Positions 28,132-36,499 of a stretch of DNA of 64,000 bases are shown here, in pieces (position 1 is the stretch's first letter; each line of letters starts with the position of its first letter). A model generated the notes under the pieces. That model did no database searches and was not told the origin of the DNA. It was given only the letters and a program-made list of their open reading frames with translations. Origin of the DNA: Caulobacter sp. CCUG 60055 (lineage in GTDB: Bacteria; Pseudomonadota; Alphaproteobacteria; Caulobacterales; Caulobacteraceae); NCBI RefSeq assembly GCF_022750545.1, contig NZ_PUIC01000009.1, positions 62,001 through 126,000 on the forward strand, given 5' to 3'. Made by a program: the position numbers and the translations under genes.

Positions 28132-29846
28132 CCGCGGGCCTTCACTGGGGCGACGCCGTCGACATAGGCTTCGTTGAGATAGACCTCGGCCTCCTGGGCC
28201 GACAGGGCCGGCGCATAGCCGAAGCCCTGGCCATAGTCGCAGCCCAGGTCCAGCAGGGCCCGGGCCATGGCGGCGTTCTCGACGCCCTCGGCCACCACCT
28301 CCAGCGACAGTTCGCGGCCGAGATTGACCACCGAGCGCACGATCTTGGCCGAGCCCTCGTTGGCGCCCATGGTGCGCACGAAGTAGCGGTCGATCTTCAG
28401 CATGTCGAACGGCAGCCGCGTCAGGTAGGACAGCGACGAGAAGCCGGTGCCGAAGTCGTCGAGCGATATGGCCGCCCCGGCCGAGCGCAGGGCGTGCAGC
28501 GTCACCGCCGCCCGCTCGGGGTCGCGCATGATGTCGCTCTCGGTGATCTCCAGCTTGAGCGCCCCGCGCGGCAGGCCGGTCTCGGCCAGGATGCGGGCGA
28601 CGTCGGCCACCAGGTGCGGCCGGTCGAGCTCGCCCGTCGACAGGTTGACGCTGACGCTGAGGTCGCCGGCCGCCCGATGCGAGCGCCGCCACTGGGCGAG
28701 CTGGCCGGCGGCCGTCTCCATCATCGCCGCCCCCAGGGCGCTGAGCAGGCCCATCTCGTCGCACAGCGGCAGGAATTCGTCGGGCGAGATCAGGCCCCGG
28801 CGCGGATGGCGCCAGCGGGCCAACGCCTCGAACCCGGAGATGGCGCCGGTGGACAGCCGCACGACCGGCTGGAAGTAGGGCACGATCTCGCCGCGGGCCA
28901 CGGCGCCGCGCAGGTCGGCCTCCAGAGCCAGGCGCGACAGGCCATCGGTCTCCAGGGCCCGGCCATAGGCGGCGGCCCCGCCGCGGCCGGCGCTCTTGGC
29001 CGCCTCGACCGCCAGCTCGGCCCGGCGCAGGAGCTCGGCCGCCTCCGGCGCGTCGGCCCCGCCCTCGGCCTTGACCGCGCCGATGGACAGGGTCGGATGG
29101 ATGTCGAAGCCGGCGACGCGCAACGGCCGCTCCAGGGCGTCGCGCACCGTTTCGGACGGATCGGGTGCCGGCCCGGCCGGCGACAGCACGGCGAACTCGT
29201 CCTCGCCGACGCGGGCGAGCACGGCCTCCGGCGGAAAGGCGGTGGCCAGGCGCGAGCCGAGCGCCGCCAGCACCAGATCGGCGCGCTCGTGGCCCAGGGC
29301 CTCGTTCAGGCGGCGCAGACGGTCGAGGTCGGCCACCACGAGGTCGTAGGAGCCCGGCGACTGCAGTCGCTCGCGGGCGCGGGCGACGAAGCTCTTGCGG
29401 TCGAGCAACCCGGTAAGGACGTCGCGCTCGGAGGCGGCGAACTTGGTCTCGGGCGCGATGATCCCGGCGGCGCGCACGCCCTCCTCCAACCAGACCCCGC
29501 GCCAGATGCAGGTGTCGCCGCCGCGCATGCGCACCCGCGCGGCGATCTCGGAGCCGGGCTCCTGGACCCGGAGGACGTCCTCGGTGGTCGCCCGGTCCTG
29601 CGGCAGGGACAGCGCCAGGATCGCCGCCGACGAGCATTCGGGGGCCAGGGGCGCAAGGCCCAGCGGCCGCACCGCGCCGGTCAGGCTGAGACGATCGCGC
29701 TCGGGCTCCCACACCCACAGGGCGACCGCGGCCGACCCCAGCGCCTCGAGCGTGGCGGTGGCGTCCCAGACGAAACGGTCTCCAGCCCTTTGCGGCATGC
29801 GCGTCCATGCGCCCGCCGGGCGCTCTTGGTCGATCCTAGCGCGCAT
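28128..29846 (-). CDS. GGDEF-EAL protein, probably a cyclic-di-GMP phosphodiesterase
   Basis: 572 residues. A PAS-like N-terminal sensor (~25-135) is followed by a GGDEF domain whose active-site motif is GEDEF (residues 214-218), with Glu replacing the second Gly, so cyclase activity is doubtful. The EAL domain follows (~302-560) with FEALARWRHP (340-342), NLSTGELD, LEITESDIM, LDDFGTGFSS, KIDRYFVR and VVAEGVEN, all the residues expected for a working phosphodiesterase. No membrane helix is seen, so it is cytoplasmic. An ATG at 29798 is an alternative start. It overlaps the RimJ-like gene by 11 bp. Confidence 0.93.
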   Translation of the reverse strand: MRARIDQERPAGAWTRMPQRAGDRFVWDATATLEALGSAAVALWVWEPERDRLSLTGAVRPLGLAPLAPECSSAAILALSLPQDRATTEDVLRVQEPGSEIAARVRMRGGDTCIWRGVWLEEGVRAAGIIAPETKFAASERDVLTGLLDRKSFVARARERLQSPGSYDLVVADLDRLRRLNEALGHERADLVLAALGSRLATAFPPEAVLARVGEDEFAVLSPAGPAPDPSETVRDALERPLRVAGFDIHPTLSIGAVKAEGGADAPEAAELLRRAELAVEAAKSAGRGGAAAYGRALETDGLSRLALEADLRGAVARGEIVPYFQPVVRLSTGAISGFEALARWRHPRRGLISPDEFLPLCDEMGLLSALGAAMMETAAGQLAQWRRSHRAAGDLSVSVNLSTGELDRPHLVADVARILAETGLPRGALKLEITESDIMRDPERAAVTLHALRSAGAAISLDDFGTGFSSLSYLTRLPFDMLKIDRYFVRTMGANEGSAKIVRSVVNLGRELSLEVVAEGVENAAMARALLDLGCDYGQGFGYAPALSAQEAEVYLNEAYVDGVAPVKARG

Positions 29847-30420
29847 GGTCGCGCGCCACGATGGCGAACAATAGATGATCTCGCCATTCGCCGTTAATTT
29901 TCAGATAACCAGACGCCCGCCCCTCCTGGGTGAAGCCGGCCCGCAGCAGCAGGCCGTGCGAGGCGCCGTTCTCGGGCAGACAGGCGGCCTCGACCCGGTG
30001 CAGGCCCAGCCGGTCGAAGGCGAAGGCCGTCACCGCCCGCACCGCCCCCAGGGTGTGGCCGCGCCGGGCGAAGGGCTGGCCGATCCAGTAGCCGAGCACG
30101 CCCATCTGGGCGACGCCGCGGCGGATGTTCGACAGGGTGACGCCGCCGACCAGGGCGTCGTCCGACTGGCGGAACACGAAGAACGGATAGCCCTGGCCCA
30201 GGTCGATGTCGCGAGCGTAGGCCGACAGCCGGTGACGGAACGCCGCGCGCGACAGGTCGTCGGCCGGCCAGGTGGGCTCCCACGGCTGCAGGAAGGTCTG
30301 GGAGATGCGGCGAAGCTCCGCCCATTCGGCGTAGTCGCCCCACCGGGGCGGCCTCAGGCTGACGCCGCCGCCTTCAAGCGACAGCGGCGCCTGGGTCGAA
30401 AACCAGTCGAGCAAAGCCAT
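29836..30420 (-). CDS. RimJ-type GNAT N-acetyltransferase
   Basis: 194 residues. GNAT fold of the RimJ/RimL group: RPPRWGDYAEWAELR at the start, VGGVTLSNIRRGVAQMGVLGYWIG for the central strands, acetyl-CoA loop ARRGHTLGAVRA, and the RimJ-like LGLHRVEAACLPENGASHGLLLRAGFTQEG. It probably acetylates the N-terminal Ala of ribosomal protein S5, as RimJ does, but other targets are possible. It lies upstream of, and overlaps, the GGDEF-EAL gene. Confidence 0.9.
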   Translation of the reverse strand: MALLDWFSTQAPLSLEGGGVSLRPPRWGDYAEWAELRRISQTFLQPWEPTWPADDLSRAAFRHRLSAYARDIDLGQGYPFFVFRQSDDALVGGVTLSNIRRGVAQMGVLGYWIGQPFARRGHTLGAVRAVTAFAFDRLGLHRVEAACLPENGASHGLLLRAGFTQEGRASGYLKINGEWRDHLLFAIVARDHAR

Positions 30421-30496
30421 TCGGCGAGGTTAAGCCTGTTTCGCAACCGGTTGGAAGCGCCGACGCGATTCGCGCCGGCGTCCTCGCGCGCGAAGA

Positions 30497-33400
30497 TCAG
30501 GCGGCGACGGCCTCGCCGGCCTTCTCCCACTCGGCCCAAAGGCCCGGTTCGGCGGCCTTGAACGCCTTGAAGGCCGCTTCCTTGACGTGGCCGAAGCCGC
30601 GCACGGCCTGGGGCGCCGCCGCGATCTTGACGGCGGCGGCCAGGTTGCCGGCCGCCAGGCCGCCGACCAGGCGGTCGAGGCTGGCCTCGAACTCGGCGAT
30701 CATCCGGCGCTCCATCCGGCGCTCTTCGGTCATGCCGAAGATGTCGAACGCGCCGCCGCGCAGGCCCTTGAACCTGGCCAGCACCGGGAAGACGCCGGTG
30801 ACGACCCAGCCCGGCATGGCGATCTTCTTCGGCTTGCCGTCCGCGCCCTTGGGCGCCAGCAGCGGCGGCGACAGCCACACCTTGGCCTTGCCGCCCTTGA
30901 AGGCCTGCGCCAGCTCCCCGGCGAAGCGGCCGTCCGAATAGAGACGCGCCACCTCGTACTCGTCCTTGTAGGCCATCAGCTTGAACAGGCTGACCGCCGC
31001 CTGGCGGGTCAGGGCGTCCGAGCCGCCGCCCAGGGCCTGTTCGGCGGCGGCGACCTTGCCGATCCGTTCCAGGTAGCGCTTGGCGTAGGCCTCGTCCTGA
31101 TAGGCGGTCAGCTCGCGCGCGCGCTGGGCGATCAGGTCGGCGACGCTCAAGGTGTCCTGGGTCGGGCCGGGCGGGCGGGCCTTGGCGGCGAAGTCCGGAT
31201 CGGCGGCGGCCTTGCGGCCGACCTCGAAGGCCTGGAGGTTGGCCTCGGCGTCGACGCCGTTCAGCTTGATGGCGCGATAGACGGCGCGGCTGGACACCGG
31301 CACCACGCCGCGCTGCCAGGCGAAGCCCAGCATGATCATGTTGGTGTAGATGGCGTCGCCGAGCTTCTCCTCGGACAGGCGCTGGGCCGGACAGGCGTCG
31401 TAGTCGTGGACCGCCGCCTTGATCTTGCGGGCCATGACGCCGGTGTCAAAGCGGATGTCGCGGTTGGTGACGAAGTCCGCCGTCGGCGAGAAGTCGCCGT
31501 TGCCGAACGCGTGGGTGCGGTCCTTGGCGTAGAGCGCCAGGGCCTCGGGGCCCGCCGCCACCAGCACGTCGCAGGCGATCAGCACATTGGCCGAGGCCGC
31601 CGGCACGCGGCCGCCGACCACGCTGTCCTCGCGCTCGCCGATCTTGACGTGGCTGAACACCGCCCCGCCCTTTTGGGCGAGGCCGGTCATGTCGACCACC
31701 GAGGCGGCGCGGCCGTCGATGTGGGCGGCCATGGCCAGGATCGAGGCCACTGTGGTCACGCCGGTGCCGCCGATGCCGGTGAAGACGATCGTGCGCACGC
31801 CCTCGAAGGTCTCGAACTCGGGCAGGGGCGTGGCGTCGGCGGTCAGGGCCGGGTTTTTCTTCTCGCCGACCTTGCCGGCCCCCTCCAGGGTGATGAACGA
31901 GGGGCAGAAGCCGTTGACGCAGGACAGGTCCTGGTTGCAGCTCGACTGGTTGATCTTGCGCTTGCGGCCGAACTCGGTCTCCAGCGGCTCGACCGAGACG
32001 CAGTTCGAGGCTTTCGAGCAGTCGCCGCAGCCTTCGCAGACCAGCGGGTTGATGAAGGCCTTGGTCTCGGCCTTGGCCATGGTGCCGCGCTTGCGGCGGC
32101 GGCGCTTCTCGGTGGCGCAGACCTGATCGTAGAGCAGGACCGTGGTGCCGGGGGTCTCGCGCAGCTCGCGCTGGACGTCCATCAGCTCGGCGCGCGGGCG
32201 CACGACGACGCCCGGGGCGAGGTCGGCGACGCCGTCGTAGCGCGACGGATCGTCGGCGACGATGACGGTCTTGGCCACGCCCTCGGCCGCCATCTGGCGG
32301 GTGATCTGGGCCGGGGTGAAGCCGCTCTCCGCCCGCTGGCCGCCGGTCATGGCCACCGCGTCGTTGAACAGCAGCTTGTAGGTGATGTGCGAATTGGCGG
32401 CCACCGAAGCGCGGATGGCCAGCGAGCCGGAGTGGTTATAGGTGCCGTCGCCCAGGTTGACGAAGATATGGCCCTCGTCGGTGAACGGCGCCGTGCCGAT
32501 CCACGACAGGCCCTCGCCGCCCATCTGGCTGGTCATGTCGGTGTTGGGATCGTTGAAGCTGGCCATGTAGTGGCAGCCGATCCCGGCCAGGGCGCGCGAG
32601 CCTTCCGGCAGGCGGGTCGAGGTGTTGTGCGGGCAGCCCGAGCAGAAGAACGGCTTGCGCACCTGGTCCGCCGCCAGGGTGACGGCGGCGACGCCGGCGG
32701 CCGAGACGCGATCCAGATAGGCCTGGGCGCGCTCGCGGTGCGGGCCGTCCGGCAGGCGGTCGAACAGGGCGAGGGCGATCTCGGCCACCGACAGGGCGCC
32801 GGTTTCCGACAGCAGCGGCGCGCCGTGCTCGTCGGTCTTGCCGATGATCTTGGGGCGGGCGTGGGCCGGCAGGTCGTAGAGGGCGGCGCGGGCCTGGGGC
32901 TCGATCAGGCCGCGCTTGTGCTCGATGACCATCAGGGTGTCGAGGCCGGCGGCGAAGGCGCGCAGGCCGATCGGCTCCAGCGGCCAGGGCATGCCGACCT
33001 TGTAGATCGACACGCCGAGGGCGGCGGCCTCCTCGAAGCTGATCTGCATGGCCGCGAAGGCCTCGATCACGTCCTTGTAGGCCTGGCCCTGGCAGACGAT
33101 GCCGAGCTGCGGCCGCGACGAGGACAGCGCCACCCGGTCGATCCCGTTGGCGCGGGCGAAGGCCAGGGCCGCCGGGATCTTGTAGAGCCGCATGCGTCGC
33201 TCTTTCTCGAGCGGCTGGTCCTTGACGCGGATGCCGAGCCCGCCGGCCGGCAGGGCGAAATCGGGCGTCGTGAAGCTGTGCCGGTTCAGCGACACGTCGA
33301 TGGTGACGCCGGAATCCATGGTGTCGGCCAGGGCGATCAGGCCGGTCCACAGCCCCGAAAAGCGCGACATGGCCAGGCCCATCAGGCCGTAGTCGAGCAC

Positions 33401-33934
33401 TTCCTGGACATCGGCGGGCGACAGCACCGGAATCTCGAAGTCCTGGAAGGCGAACTCCGACTGCGAGGGCAGGGTCGAGGATTTGCAGGCGTGGTCGTCG
33501 CCGGCCACGGCCAGCACGCCGCCCTTGCCCCAGGTCCCGGCGAAGTTGGCGTGCTTGAACACGTCGCCGGTGCGGTCGACGCCCGGCGCCTTGCCGTACC
33601 ACATGCCATAGACGCCGTCGAAGCGGGCGCCGGGGAACAGGTTGGTCTGCTGGCTGCCCCAGACGGCGGTGGCGGCGAGGTCCTCGTTGAGCCCCTCCTT
33701 GAACACCACCTCGGCCGCCGCGAGCAGTTTCTTGGCGCGGCCGGCCTGCTGGTCGAGGCCGCCGAGCGGCGATCCGCGATAGCCCGAAACGAAGCCGGCG
33801 GTGTTCAGCCCGGCGGCCTTGTCCAGGCGGCGCTGGTCCAGCATCACCCGGATCAGAGCCTGCACGCCGGTTATGAACGCGCGACCCTCTTCGAGGACAT
33901 ATTTGTCGTCCAAGGTCACTTCGGAGTGTCGCAT
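30497..33934 (-). CDS. Indolepyruvate ferredoxin oxidoreductase (fused alpha/beta subunits)
   Basis: 1145 residues. It oxidatively decarboxylates aryl- or branched-chain 2-oxoacids to acyl-CoA, using TPP and Fe-S clusters. The N-terminal pyrimidine-binding domain contains FVSGYRGSPLGGLDQ; the TPP-binding part has CSGCPHNTST and VNLGDGTYNHSG. A Cys cluster, CEGCGDCSKASNC, with more Cys downstream, supplies the Fe-S ligands. The gamma-like domain (TGIGGTGVTTVASIL) is fused in the same chain, as in alphaproteobacteria. Divergent from an Lrp-type regulator that likely controls it. Confidence 0.95.
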   Translation of the reverse strand: MRHSEVTLDDKYVLEEGRAFITGVQALIRVMLDQRRLDKAAGLNTAGFVSGYRGSPLGGLDQQAGRAKKLLAAAEVVFKEGLNEDLAATAVWGSQQTNLFPGARFDGVYGMWYGKAPGVDRTGDVFKHANFAGTWGKGGVLAVAGDDHACKSSTLPSQSEFAFQDFEIPVLSPADVQEVLDYGLMGLAMSRFSGLWTGLIALADTMDSGVTIDVSLNRHSFTTPDFALPAGGLGIRVKDQPLEKERRMRLYKIPAALAFARANGIDRVALSSSRPQLGIVCQGQAYKDVIEAFAAMQISFEEAAALGVSIYKVGMPWPLEPIGLRAFAAGLDTLMVIEHKRGLIEPQARAALYDLPAHARPKIIGKTDEHGAPLLSETGALSVAEIALALFDRLPDGPHRERAQAYLDRVSAAGVAAVTLAADQVRKPFFCSGCPHNTSTRLPEGSRALAGIGCHYMASFNDPNTDMTSQMGGEGLSWIGTAPFTDEGHIFVNLGDGTYNHSGSLAIRASVAANSHITYKLLFNDAVAMTGGQRAESGFTPAQITRQMAAEGVAKTVIVADDPSRYDGVADLAPGVVVRPRAELMDVQRELRETPGTTVLLYDQVCATEKRRRRKRGTMAKAETKAFINPLVCEGCGDCSKASNCVSVEPLETEFGRKRKINQSSCNQDLSCVNGFCPSFITLEGAGKVGEKKNPALTADATPLPEFETFEGVRTIVFTGIGGTGVTTVASILAMAAHIDGRAASVVDMTGLAQKGGAVFSHVKIGEREDSVVGGRVPAASANVLIACDVLVAAGPEALALYAKDRTHAFGNGDFSPTADFVTNRDIRFDTGVMARKIKAAVHDYDACPAQRLSEEKLGDAIYTNMIMLGFAWQRGVVPVSSRAVYRAIKLNGVDAEANLQAFEVGRKAAADPDFAAKARPPGPTQDTLSVADLIAQRARELTAYQDEAYAKRYLERIGKVAAAEQALGGGSDALTRQAAVSLFKLMAYKDEYEVARLYSDGRFAGELAQAFKGGKAKVWLSPPLLAPKGADGKPKKIAMPGWVVTGVFPVLARFKGLRGGAFDIFGMTEERRMERRMIAEFEASLDRLVGGLAAGNLAAAVKIAAAPQAVRGFGHVKEAAFKAFKAAEPGLWAEWEKAGEAVAA

Positions 33935-33977
33935 TGCAAGATTTTTCCTACGGGCCTCTCCCTGAGCCTTGCAAGAT
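33934..33977. promoter_or_regulatory. Repeated TTGCAAGAT elements between the oxidoreductase and Lrp genes
   Basis: TTGCAAGAT occurs at 33934-33942 (touching the oxidoreductase start codon) and 33969-33977, 35 bp apart in the same orientation. A related TTGCTTGCC follows near 33996. Phased direct repeats in the shared intergenic region are typical of Lrp/AsnC binding, so these are candidate operators for the divergent regulator. This is inference from position only. Confidence 0.5.
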
Positions 33978-34075
33978 CATATAAGCAGCGCGAAATTGCT
34001 TGCCAAAGCCGTGCCCCATGAGTCGGTCCGCACGGCAAGAACCGCGCGCCAAAGGGCGTTCTGGGGGAGAAAAAC

Positions 34076-34573
34076 GTGTCCGAGACGCTCGACGCCGTTG
34101 ACGCCAAGATTCTGGACCTCATCCAACACGACGCCGGGCTGTCCGTCGCCGAGATCGCCGAGCGCGTCGGCCTGTCGTCGAGCCCCTGCTGGCGGCGGAT
34201 CAAGCGGCTGGAGGACGCCGGCGTCATCCAGCGTCGCGTGACCATTCTCGACCGCGAAAGCCTCGGCCTCGGCTTCGAGGTCTACTGCACCGTCAAGCTG
34301 TCGCTGCCGACCAAGGAGAACCTCGAGGCCTTCGAGATCGCCATCCTGAAATGGCCGGAAGTGGTGCAGTGCGCCACCGTCACCGGCGCGGCCGACTACG
34401 AGCTGCGGGTCATCACCCGCGACATGCACGCCTTCGACGATTTCCTGCGCGACAAGATCCTGTCGCTGGGCCTGGTGTCCAACATCGAGAGCCGCATCGT
34501 CATCCGCGCGGTCAAGAACACCACGGCCGTGCCGCTGGGGCTGGTCAGCCCCTATGTCAGCGCGGTGATCTGA
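34076..34573 (+). CDS. Lrp/AsnC-family transcriptional regulator
   Basis: 165 residues from a GTG at 34076, preceded by GGGGGAGA at a good distance. The N-terminal helix-turn-helix (DAKILDLIQHDAGLSVAEIA, SSSPCWRRIKRLEDAGVI) is followed by the ligand-binding RAM/AsnC domain (VQCATVTGAADYELRVITRDM). Divergent from indolepyruvate ferredoxin oxidoreductase; Lrp relatives beside such genes usually respond to aromatic or branched-chain amino acids, which I infer here. Its stop is two bases from the convergent YciI gene stop. Confidence 0.94.
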   Translation: MSETLDAVDAKILDLIQHDAGLSVAEIAERVGLSSSPCWRRIKRLEDAGVIQRRVTILDRESLGLGFEVYCTVKLSLPTKENLEAFEIAILKWPEVVQCATVTGAADYELRVITRDMHAFDDFLRDKILSLGLVSNIESRIVIRAVKNTTAVPLGLVSPYVSAVI

Positions 34574-34575
34574 GA

Positions 34576-34833
34576 TCAGGGGCGCTTGGCGTCCCATTCG
34601 GTGACGGTGACGGTCGACGCGCCCGAGACGTGGACGGGGTCGGTGAAGGCCATCGATGCGGCCTCGTCGAGTGAACCGGCCTGCAGGACGTAGGCCCCGC
34701 CGGTCCGGTCGGTGAACGGCCCCCACATGATCAGTTCGCCGCTGGCCTTCAGCTGCTCCAGGAACGCCTGGTGCTCTGGAATCACGGCTGGATCGAAGGC
34801 TGGATTTCGCATCATCGTGACCAGGTATAGCAT
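34576..34833 (-). CDS. YciI-family protein
   Basis: 85 residues from the ATG at 34833. Dimeric alpha-beta barrel of the YciI type: MLYLVTMMRNPAFDPAVIPEHQ, LKASGELIMWGPFTDRTGG, and a His/Asp-containing C-terminal half (DPVHVSGASTVTVTEWD). Function unknown; homologues are sometimes linked to muconolactone-like chemistry. It is divergent from pirin with 58 bp between starts. Confidence 0.85.
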   Translation of the reverse strand: MLYLVTMMRNPAFDPAVIPEHQAFLEQLKASGELIMWGPFTDRTGGAYVLQAGSLDEAASMAFTDPVHVSGASTVTVTEWDAKRP

Positions 34834-34891
34834 CCGGCCGCGCCTCCATTTTCGGTTGGCGCGGATATCGTGACGCCGGAGCCCGAACGCA

Positions 34892-35797
34892 ATGATCGAC
34901 CTTGTCATAGACGCACGGAAAAAGGACCTCGGCGGCTTCGAGGTCGGGCGGGTGCTGCCCTTCCACAAGCGCCGCACGGTCGGCCCCTTCATCTTCCTCG
35001 ACCACATGGGCCCGGCCGACTTCGCCCCCGACGAAGAGGGGCTGAACGTGCGGCCGCACCCGCACATCGGCCTGTCGACGGTCACCTATCTGTTCGAGGG
35101 CGAGGCCCACCACCACGACAGCCTCGGCAACAGCCAGGTGATCCGCCCCGGCGAGGTCAACTGGATGACCGCCGGCAAGGGCATCGCCCACTCCGAGCGC
35201 ACCGACCCGGACGTGCGGGCCAGGGGCGTGCGCATGCACGGCATGCAGGCCTGGGTCGCCCTGCCGACCGAAAACGAGGACGACGCCCCCTCCTTCGCCA
35301 ACCACGGACCGGACGACCTGCCGTCCTACGAGCACGGCGGCCTGTTCGCCCGCCTGATCGCCGGCGAGGCGTTCGGGGCCAAGGCCAAGGTGCGGACCCA
35401 TTCGCCGCTGTTCTATGTCCACTGGGAGATGCAGGCCGGGACCGAGGCGGCGTTGCCGGCCGAATATCCCGAGCGGGCCGCCTATGTCGCCAAGGGCGCG
35501 GTCGAGGTCGAGGGCCGGACCTTCCACGCCGGCCAGATGATGGTGTTCGCGCCGGGCCAGACCGTGGTCTTCAAGGCGTCGCAGCCGTCGACGGTGATGC
35601 TGCTGGGCGGCGAGCCGATCGGCCCGCGGCTGATCTGGTGGAACTTCGTCGCCTCGACCCAGGACCGGCTGGACGCGGCCAAGGCCGACTGGAAGGCCGG
35701 CCGTTTCGTGCTGCCGCCCGACGACAAGGGCGAATTCATCCCGCTGCCGGAAGAGACCTACACCGGACCGATGCACAAGCCCGAGGCTTCGGCCTGA
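34892..35797 (+). CDS. Pirin-family protein
   Basis: 301 residues with two cupin domains. The N-terminal cupin has the iron ligands in RPHPHIGLSTVTYLFEGEAHHHDSLG and the metal-binding region RPGEVNWMTAGKGIAHSER. The C-terminal cupin (from ~190) is followed by the pirin closing motif LGGEPIGPRLIWWNFVAS. Bacterial pirins include quercetinases, but most have unknown activity. Divergent from a YciI gene and convergent with pgsA, whose stop codon lies in a GC hairpin that may terminate both. Confidence 0.93.
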   Translation: MIDLVIDARKKDLGGFEVGRVLPFHKRRTVGPFIFLDHMGPADFAPDEEGLNVRPHPHIGLSTVTYLFEGEAHHHDSLGNSQVIRPGEVNWMTAGKGIAHSERTDPDVRARGVRMHGMQAWVALPTENEDDAPSFANHGPDDLPSYEHGGLFARLIAGEAFGAKAKVRTHSPLFYVHWEMQAGTEAALPAEYPERAAYVAKGAVEVEGRTFHAGQMMVFAPGQTVVFKASQPSTVMLLGGEPIGPRLIWWNFVASTQDRLDAAKADWKAGRFVLPPDDKGEFIPLPEETYTGPMHKPEASA

Positions 35798-35813
35798 GGC
35801 TTGCGGCGGGGCC

Positions 35814-35836
35814 GCGGGGCTGGCTCAGCCCCGCGC
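35814..35836. terminator. GC hairpin at the pirin/pgsA convergent end
   Basis: GCGGGGCTG pairs with CAGCCCCGC around a three-base loop, and the pgsA stop codon lies within it. A bidirectional terminator is plausible, though no U-tract follows. Confidence 0.4.
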
Positions 35837-36445
35837 CAACGCCTTCCTGGCCGACAGGGCGTACTCGATCCCCGTCCACACCGTGACCAGCGCCGCCAGC
35901 CACAGCACCATGTGCGCGGCCAGTTCGGCCTGGCGGAAGACGCGGAAGTCCAGGGGCAGGCCCCAGGCCGGCCAGAAGCGGACGAACATCACCGCCGCCA
36001 GGGCGAACAGCTGCAACGCGGTCTTGGTCTTGGCCAGGAAGGTGACCGGCAGCTTGACGCCGCGCGGGGCCAGCACCTCGCGCAGGGCCGAGACGGCGAA
36101 CTCGCGGAACAGGATGATCCCGCCGGGCAGCATCACCGACGGCTCGGCCTCGACGGCCATCAGGCCGAGGATCGCGCCGCAGACCAGGATCTTGTCGGCG
36201 ATGGGGTCGAGGATGGCGCCCAGCAGGCTGGTGGCGTCGTAGCGGCGCGCCAGCCAGCCGTCGAGGAAATCGGTGACCGCGGCCACCACGAAGGCGGCGA
36301 AGGCGAACCGGCACAGGGCGAAGCCCGCGGCCAGCGACATGCCCTCGTGGCGCAGCCCCCAGCCCGCCGCCGCCAGCGCGGCGAACAGGGCCAGGCACAG
36401 CAGCAGGCGCAGCCCGGTCATGATGTTCGGCAGCGCCTTCAGCAT
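35825..36445 (-). CDS. pgsA: CDP-diacylglycerol-glycerol-3-phosphate 3-phosphatidyltransferase
   Basis: 206 residues from the ATG at 36445 (MLKALPNIMTGLRLLLC, the family start). It makes phosphatidylglycerophosphate at the inner membrane. The CDP-alcohol phosphotransferase motif is present across AVTDFLDGWLARRYDATS and LGAILDPIADK (D-x2-DG-x2-AR-x9-G-x3-D-x3-D). About six membrane helices are evident. In many proteobacteria pgsA is beside uvrC; here a chemoreceptor gene separates them. Confidence 0.93.
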   Translation of the reverse strand: MLKALPNIMTGLRLLLCLALFAALAAAGWGLRHEGMSLAAGFALCRFAFAAFVVAAVTDFLDGWLARRYDATSLLGAILDPIADKILVCGAILGLMAVEAEPSVMLPGGIILFREFAVSALREVLAPRGVKLPVTFLAKTKTALQLFALAAVMFVRFWPAWGLPLDFRVFRQAELAAHMVLWLAALVTVWTGIEYALSARKALARG

Positions 36446-36499
36446 GGTCGCGGTCTCCAGCGGTTCACGCGCCACTCATGCCGCGCGCCGCGCGCCCTG

